Part shown: positions 48,701 through 57,700 of the stretch, in pieces | Layout: the number at the start of each line of letters is the position of its first letter | Position numbering within the stretch: the stretch's first letter is position 1 | DNA from: Siderastrea radians | Taxonomy: Eukaryota > Cnidaria > Anthozoa > Scleractinia > Rhizangiidae | Length of the DNA stretch: 64,000 bases | Reading direction: 5' to 3' | Assembly (NCBI GenBank): GCA_964017195.1 | Contig: OZ024896.1 | Span: 33,980,307 to 34,044,306, forward strand | Position numbers and translations under genes: made by a program | The notes under the pieces: generated by a model | Database searches by the model: none | Told to the model about the DNA's origin: nothing | What the model saw: the letters and a program-made list of their open reading frames with translations, nothing else

Positions 48701-51700
48701 TTGATCTACATCAAATTTACCAGTGGTTCGTTGGGCTGTAGATCATGTCAAAATTATTACTCGTATTCGCACGAAAAACCCATCCATTTTGCCTTGATTT
48801 TAAATTTGAAAATTCTTTAACAATTATCCTCTTAACAGAAACACTAGATTCCCAAGTGGTTGCCCCTATCCCCCTTTTTTAACTCTTATATTCCACGTAC
48901 AACATCGAAACAATTTATTTCTAGACTTGTTTACTCGGTATATTTCACCCAGTTCAATAAAAACAACTTATTCTCTAAAGTCAATTTTATCTCTTGCATA
49001 TCAGATGATATATCATTCTTACTTTATTGAAATAATCAGTGATAAATCAAACGGCGGCACAAGATAGTTTCCATCCATTTCTTATCTAATATTCGAGGTC
49101 AACATGCTTTAATAAACTTTCCAAAGGTGTAGCTTGTCACGTGCTTTGGTGACTTTGAGTTGGATTGCAGGATCGATGCAGCACTCCGCAACTTTCTTTT
49201 ATACTTGGTATGTTTTCTTACGTACTCAAGACAAACCTTATATTATTATCCTAATAAGTGAAATTCAATGACCAAAAAACTCGGTGAAATACAGTGACCC
49301 TCATAACGAGGATCGAATTTTTTGTTCATAATGTACTGCTATGAAGTCGATGTTATGAGCTTCTTTTATTTTCGTTTCTGTAGCATGAATTTCATTCGAT
49401 AAAATTCAACGCGACCTAAATGCAATGCATAAATTATTCCTGAGACAAAACGTTCGTATTCTTAATTGAAATAATTAGATCGCGGGGAGCGTCCTAATTT
49501 TTTACCTATTCGGAGTCAAGGGGTCACGTTGTTTCTTTCAATTCTTAGTCAAAATTAATCGCTGATTAAAACTTGTCGTCTTCGTTGGTAACCTCGGCCA
49601 GTGTAGTCGAATATTAAAGAAATTCTTGTACAACACACCGCAATTTCCGACTGTCTTTTCTAAAAACCTATTTATGTTATTTATTACCCTATGTCCATAA
49701 AATAAAATGTTCATGTCATTAAAGCTTTGATTAAAGGCGGAGTGAGATAGTGATCTGAATGCAAATGGTGATGCTATACCGCTTAAAAGTACACAACCAT
49801 TGTCAATTTCCGTCTTCTGAGGAGGAATCGACGTCTTGGTGGCTGCTTCAATATGATAAATGTTTGAACTTTTCCTTACGCTTTCGAGAGAACGACACTT
49901 TTCCTTTGTTCTATAACTTTTAAAGTTTCCGTGAGACAAGTGCAACTGTTCTTACCTCAAAGCTTTATTGCATGCGAGAGATTTCTACTAGACTTTAAGC
50001 ATTTCTTTTGTTTATGAAGACTAGGTTGGTCGAGACACAAACCACACTTTCGCGCGAAAATTGCATCCGCGAGATGACCTGAGGCGTGTCGGCAGAAGAA
50101 ACAAAAGAAGAGTATTTTAACAACAAAAAAGTGACTTTCACAAGAGTCGTCATTTTACTAGGGCGTTGGTCAAAATCACTGCCTCCAAGAATCTCAAGAA
50201 GAAGCGGAAGAACTTCCAAGAGTATTGCAACCACACGGACCGTAATATTGGTAAGACACCTCGTTTATCAAGGATATTGACTTACAGCTAAAGCTGATTT
50301 CTGAGCCAGTGTCTCAATCAGCTTAACTTGCCCTCCTGGAGAGTGCCACAAGGGAAGCAGGAAGCAAATTACTAATACTCAACATGAAAAAGCTCCGCGG
50401 AAAGTACTGCCTTGTAGCTTTCATTTTTGGTTACACTTAAGGATTTCGTCCACAGACTTAAAAGTAAAAACCACCTTGTACAGCATAATAAACAGCACCA
50501 CAGGAAAGTACTGCTCAGTAGCTTTCATTTGAATGGTCACACTTTAGAATTTCATCCACAGACTCAAAAGTTAGGACCACCTTGTACAGCATAATAAAAC
50601 AGCACCACAGGAAAGTACTGCTCAGTAGCTTTCATTTGTATGGTCATAATTTAGGATTTCATCCACAGACTCAAAAGTTAGATTCACCTGCTACTGAGAG
50701 CTTTTTGTTTTAACTGAATGGGCAAACTCAAAGGATTTCAGTCGGAATGAGAGTCAGCATCTGACTCAAAATTTAGAACGGCCTTTTATTATATGGCTGA
50801 ACTGGTCCGCGCTGAAAAGGGGGTTTCTGATTGGTTCCCTGAGCGGTCCAAATTTTCCTATACCGACCGCTAAGATGGACCGCTCAAAGCTCACAAAAAG
50901 ATCTCACTAAATTATGTTTCGGAAAAACGTTAGAAGAGAGGACAGTTTTGTATGAAGTCGAAACCTTGTTCTTGCTTTCTTGCCTGTAATTTTGGCGAAA
51001 CCCCTGCGAAAATGACATTATGAAAATCGTTAGTTCTCTTCTTTCGTTTTCGTAACGCGCGCTTGCTACAGTGGAACCTCGATTTAACGAAGTGCCAAGG
51101 GACTGGGGAAATTGGTTCGTTATATCGAGGGTTCGTTATATCGAGGTTCTTTTCCATACACTACACTATTACTGGGCTGAAAATATCGTTCGTTATATCG
51201 AGGACTTCGTTACATAGAGGTTCGTTAAATCGAGGTTCCACTGTAATAGAAATACGCTTCGCTGTTGGCAAATTTTTGAAGAGCCGTATGGCTGAGTTGA
51301 CAGTACCACCGAAAAGTTGTGGTCTATAGTTTTCTTTTGAATGTTCTGATTCCACAATTCCGTCCACAGAATCAGCGGTTGAATCAACATTTCACGACTC
51401 AAGTCGTTTTCTGGGAGTGGAAGCCTTAAACGCAGTAGCGGCATTCGAAACATGGATTCAAATAACTCTGATTCATCTTCGCCTGACGCATGGAGTGATT
51501 TCACTACTCCAACAATGAAGTGGTTTTTCCGTCTGCTATTTTCCGCGATTTTGCTTCTCGGAATCCTTGGTAATGGCGCTGTTTGTACGGCCATTGTTGT
51601 GAAGCAAAGACTGCGAACAACATCCAATCTCCTGGTCCTCAACCTATCTGCAGCGGACTTCATTTTTGTGGCGCTTTACACCCCAACTCAGCTCTCTTTC

Positions 51701-54700
51701 TTCGAGAACAACTACAGCTGGGAGATGGGGGATGCCGTTTGTAAGCTTGCCTACACAGTCTTACCAGCCTGCCTGTCTTCTACCGTGGGAACCCTGTTGT
51801 GTATCGCGCTATTGCGTTACAAAGCCGTATCAAACCCCTTCCACGCGCGCGTCGGACTGAGTTATAAGACCACAGCGATCGTCATAACTGTGATATGGCT
51901 TTTATCTTTACTGACAGGATTACCGGTCCTTCTTGTCGCGAAAACTGCAACTTATCAAGACAAGATTTTTTGCGATGAGGTGTGGCCAGCTGACAAGCCA
52001 TACAAAGAGGTTTACTGGATCTTTATTTTCCTTATTCAGTACGCTGTTCCACTTGTGGCAATCGTATTCCTGTCCATTGCAACAGTTGTACATGTAAAAC
52101 GGAGCAGCGCACGCGTATTACCAAGTGCCTCTACCATAAATCAGAATTACGATAACAGCTCGATCGCTAGCGTTTTAAACGCCAGTGTAAGACAGCGCCG
52201 AAGACAAGAAACCAACATGTCTCGGGTTTTGACATGTTTAGTGATCTTGTATGCAATCTGCATGCTTCCACAACATCTCGTTTTCTTCTGGCTAACGTAT
52301 GGAGACTTGTTGAAGCAGAAGTATTCGTTGTATATTTTCACTGTCGCTAACATCTTCCCTATTGCTAACAGTGCGTTGAATTCTCTTATCTATGGCAGTT
52401 TGCATAAAGAGCTTAAAGCTGGCTTTAAAAACTGTCTTAAATGCACTTGAAAGGAAAGTTAGTTTGCTTTCAATACAGCCTGCACTGCAGGCGTATTTTG
52501 GGGGGCGAGGGAACGCTCTAGCTGCCATCCAATATGGCTGCTATTATTCGAGATCCTGGCACTCATACTCGACCGCATTACTGAAATTCAGTTCAATTGC
52601 GTTTGCAAGTAAAAGGTGAATGAATTAATTATATGAAAAATCTTTAGGGAAAATATAGGTAGTGGTAGTCTAGTGGACACGTCTTTTCGCATCGCTCCTT
52701 CCCAGCTAAGGTTCAAACATCTGAAATTGTGTTTTCGAGAGAACGTTTTGTTCTAGTAAACGTAATTTGTGCTTGGTTTAGATTAAAAGTGGACAAGATC
52801 AAGTCTGTCATATGTTATAGGTGTAGTTAGTATAGACCTTTGTCACACGGCGCCATGTTGAGTCCCCGGAAATTAAAAACCTTTTTCCACGTCTAAACTC
52901 GTTATCAAGTTTTTCATTGCGAGGCTAGACGGGGAAAATGTATTGTTTTTATGCGAAATAGTAGCCGCGTGAAAAAGGTCTATTGTAACGTTCCTTTTTC
53001 CTTCTGTTCCTCTTCCCCTTTGCATCAGAGGAGTTTTTAGCGTGCGCGGCTGCGCGCAAACGTGAACAGTGTCTCGAATCTTTGATAGGCCTTTGGCCGA
53101 CCGCTTCATGAAAGCGCGACAAAAAAAGCCATGTTACCTTCTTCTCAATGTATTGAAATTTTTACAAGTTTTAATTTCCAGATTTTTAACTATCCATCAA
53201 AGTCAGATCAAATCCCACAGTTAAATCTTCTTTAGTCTCTGACGATTTTAAGGGTGTAGCTAGTGTAGACTGATTTTCAAACCGTTAGTTAATGAACAGC
53301 ATTTTTGGGAGTAGAAAAGTCGTTGAGAAAATCTACTTAACATTTGTAATTTCAGGATAAGTTGTAGACTTGTTTGGTTTACTGAACACAAGGCTGTGAG
53401 AATTACCAGCTGCAGTCAAAACTGAGTCGGATTTACTTGATAACAATTGAGTTGTTTTTAAATTTAGCGCATCCTAATACATATGGTGAATTTAAATCAC
53501 GGTATTTTCATCCTGGTTGGTTTGAGAATGGTTGTCTTTGGGAAAAAACTACCGAACATATGTAGTCTCGGACTAAGTTTTCTTTATTTACTCAGCACTT
53601 GGAAAAATGGTTCCTAGAAACGTAAATTAACGACTAGAAATTCATTGGAAATTATACCGTCTTCAAGAAAACTTGCTAGCGTTAAAAAGCGTGAGAATTT
53701 CCAGCTGCGGTTAGAACTAAAGCTGATTCACTTTGTAACAGTTAATTTGTTTTTAAATTCAGGGTAACTTCACTGATACATAAAATTAAATAAAATGTAA
53801 ATCATTCAGGTTAGTTTTGGGAATGGTGAAGTCTATGAGAAAATCTATTTAACATTTGTAGTCTCGGTTTAAGCCTTGCCTAGTTCCTAGGCCTCTGTAT
53901 TTCGTCGCGGTCGATCCGTTTCGGGTCACGTGGTCCGGCCGTTCGTCTCGGATACCTCACCGAAATGGATTGACCGTGGAGGCCTGGGAAAAAGCTGTAC
54001 AGGAACTAGGCAAGGTTTAAGCCCTGGATTTGTTTGGTTTACTCAGCACTTTAAAAAATTGGTTCTTAAAACATTAATTGAAGAGTGACAAATTAATTGA
54101 GAACGATAGAAGAACGATAGCGTCTCAAAGAAAACTTGTTAGTCTTGATAAAGGCCGTGCGAATTTCCAGCTGCAATTAGAATTAAAGCTGACTCACTTG
54201 ATAACAATTGAACTGTTTTGAATTTTGAGAGCAATTTTACTGATGCATATCCTGAATGTAATTCACATGTTCTTCCTTGGTTTATTTAGTCGTTGTCACT
54301 TTCTTCTTGGTGATGGTGAGTTATTGTTTTAGAAAACGCATCGTAAATACTCTAATGCTTTTTACCCCGCCGTCAGGACGGGGTCTAGTAATACTCAGTT
54401 TTTTTTTTCCGTCCTTCGTTTTTTTCTTGGTGACGCCCCAGACCTTCGGTTTTCCCTCGGCCAAACCATATACTCGTCGTGTCTTCCGCTACACAGGCTA
54501 GGGCCTCTCTTAAACCTAGATGTCACAATGTGAATCTTGAGCTTGAGGTGATATCGATATCGAGTATCGCATAATAACATCGACTTGTATCGTATCGATT
54601 TGATCAACTGGTATCAACCCACCCTGAATACTGATAGACGTGACGATTTTTATGGCGGTTTTCTCCATACCAAAAACAAAGTGAATGCACCTTACCAATC

Positions 54701-57700
54701 ACAAGAAAAGACAATAACCCAATGAACCAATCAGAACTTGAAGCAAACACTCCCAACTTTTCCAAGCGCGGGAAAACAAGTTAACCATTGCCAAGAACGG
54801 GAAAACATGTAACTAATGACAAACGGGGGAAACCATGCAACCTCTGCTGGACTTCTGACTGGTTGAGAAAACGTTAAGTTTTCTTCGAATAATACGACGA
54901 TGCTGTACCAAGCGAAAACCTAACAGACGGAATTTTACACTTTCAAGAACCAATCTTAAACCGCTCTATTGCCTTAAACGAAGGGGACAAGCGATCGCCC
55001 CTTGTGACGCAACTCCTGTCCCTGCAGGCTCCGACGTGCACCCCCCCCCCCCAAAGAAAATACTTTAGTAACATTTTTCCTTTACTGGTGACGGGAGTCT
55101 TGAAGGGGTGGGATGGCTGTGCACAGCGCCAGTTTTTTAAAAAAATTGAGTATGCCTGTGGGTGAATCAAACGTACCACGAAAATCAACCAGTTTTATAT
55201 ACAAAGAAATGGTCCATCGCATGAACGAGCATGTCAGAATTAGTAGATTTGGCAAGTCTGGGTATGCACCAAAGTACAAGTTTTCACAAGTGGAGAATAC
55301 TATACACCCTTTTCTTGGCAGGATTACCATATATGTCTTTATCGGATGAGGGACAAGATTTTTAGCATTAGTTGATTTTAACAATTCGTTCCAAGTATTG
55401 TGTCCGTTCAAAAGTGATCAAAGTCTCTTTGGTTTTTCTCCAGTGAATTGTTCACCATATGGACGACTCTGTGGTGTTTTCCCTCCTGGGAACGTCATGT
55501 GCTTGGCTTATCGCTTTCAAGTTGCAGAGGAGAGGTAAAAATCAAAATGTAAAAATCAGGGGTTTCTAAATCTAATGCTAAGCGCAAATGGCCGTCATCT
55601 TCCTTTCCCCCTAGATGCTTCATTGCCTTTATGGCAGTAGTTATCGCGTTTAACCGCGACTCAAGAAAACTTACTGGAAAGAAAATTCCAGTAAGTAAAT
55701 TGTAAGAGTGCAATCCTTGCGGAAGAGGAGAGGGGTGAGAAAAAAAACGAGGCGGGGACCTCATGGCCTAACGTCGCGAGAAGAGGCCTCAATGATGGCT
55801 ACACTCACGTAACAATGATACAGTCTTTGCACACGACAAGTTTTTATTGACTAGTCAGTAGGCCAGTTTTAAACAGACACTCTTATCAAGGAAACCCTTA
55901 CCAAATTTGTCGGACACACAAAAAATAACAAAAACAACAACAACAAAAACAATCTTTATTCAACAACAAAATTACAGCGAGGAAAATGCTTGCCCTCCGT
56001 AGGCAGCATATGTGCTATTCCAGGCCGGAACAAATCATCTAACTAAACTAATGTTTAAGATTAATAGTGAATTACTAAATTAGCAACGAAAGAAAAGAAT
56101 TAATAAAGCACAACATGTCATGATTTACGTAGAGGCAGAGACTATAGACATAATTATGATTACCGTGCGGCACTAACCTTTTTGCGGGAGTTTAATTTTG
56201 CGGATTGGCGATTTTTTGTGTTTTGCGGGAACTAATTTTTGCGAATGGGAGAAGCTAATTTTTCTTGCTGGGAATTAATTTTTGCGATATTCAGGAAGTC
56301 GCCTTCTATTTGGAATTCTAACGTTGTCGTTTTTTGAGTACAAACAATCGAATACAGGTGAACAACATGTACTTAATCAATGGAGTACCTTCAGACGATC
56401 CTTTTCTTTAAAGATTTCAACTGTCAAATACATGTACCAACTCAGAAGCTGCTGACCAACTGCAATTTCATGGTCTTATTTCTGAATGTTTTGGTACTAA
56501 TTTCGTTTTTTTTTTCTCTTTTTATTTCTGAACGAAAGAGACGGCTTAAGTTAATGGGCACCAACATGATTTTACATTATGTGTAAAAGGCGATGTTTGC
56601 ATATAAATTCGACTTTGGAGTAAATTTCTGTGAGGAAAATTTTTGCTGGAGATTTTTTTCGCTGCACTATTTTTTGCGGATCGTGAAAAAATCCGCAAAA
56701 ATGGAAACATTTTAGTGCCACACGGTATACAGAGACAGAGAGACTTGTAATGTACATGGTGAATAACAAACTTGTCAGGTGACAGCTTGGCAAGGAGAAC
56801 TTTCTTGTGTGCTGCCAGTGTAAGGACACCACGTGAGGAAATGAGGGAACGAACATCCTTTGTCACGCTAATAAAAATGCAACAACGCTCTCAAATGTTG
56901 GGGTGTTAATTTATGGCGATATTTGGTTTTAACAGGTACGTAACGGATGCATCATTATGTTATGCTGGTTTCATGTTCTCCCGATGACAGACAAGTACAT
57001 CCCTCTTAAGGTACGAAGTGGATGAACAAATCTGTTGTAATTTGTTTCATTTTTGTTTTGTTTTCATCATTTCATCCTATGGCTAAAATGTCACTTAATC
57101 CCCAACTGGAGAGGTCGTGGAAGATGTGGATTAGAGCGGTCGTAAAACCAAAATCAAAGTAATCACTCTGACCAATCACAGCAGACGCAATCAACACAAT
57201 GAGCCAATCAGAACTCAGAGCAAATGCAAACAACGGGTGCCAAGCGCGGGAACACACGTGTGACAAAGAGCGCGTTTTCTTGGTTTCTTCTGGACTGGAA
57301 ATAATCACTCTGTCCAATCACAACAAGCACAAACAACACCACGAAGCAATCAGAACTGGAAGCAAATACAACAACGGGTGCCAAGCGCGAGAAAAAACGC
57401 GTGCGACAAAGGGTGCGTTTTCTCGGTTTCTTCTGGAATGAGAACAGCCAGAATGAGAATGATCAGAATTATTGGAGTATTAAACAAGGAAACAACGATC
57501 GTTTCAAAACTAACCTGAAAACTGACCCCGTGTTATTTTCCTCAGGATCGGCCGGAGAACTAAAATTTCCATCGGATGCGCTGTTGTTTTGGTCAGCCAT
57601 TTTGTTATTGCTAAGTGATTGACAACTTTTTGCTTATGCTTTTTCATTTTTGCCTATTCTGTCCATTCTGTCCCAAACAGCAGAAAACATGGAATGACGT

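Noticed and set aside
49538..49945. 135-codon minus-strand ORF in FANCC intron 13
   Set aside because: No recognisable motif, no clear exon boundaries, A/T-rich surroundings. Chance open frame is the simpler explanation, though it cannot be excluded as a decayed ORF.
50093..50251. Possible plus-strand exon with a strong donor (ATATTG|GTAAGA)
   Set aside because: One frame is open, but I see no partner exon in phase and no similarity. It does not fit into FANCC between exons 13 and 14.
55615..55690. Candidate exon between FANCC exons 14 and 15 with AG and GT at its ends
   Set aside because: Its only open frame does not match the phase left by exon 14, and adding it would lengthen the region beyond what the family alignment allows. 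The 56,936-57,010 exon fits both phase and length.
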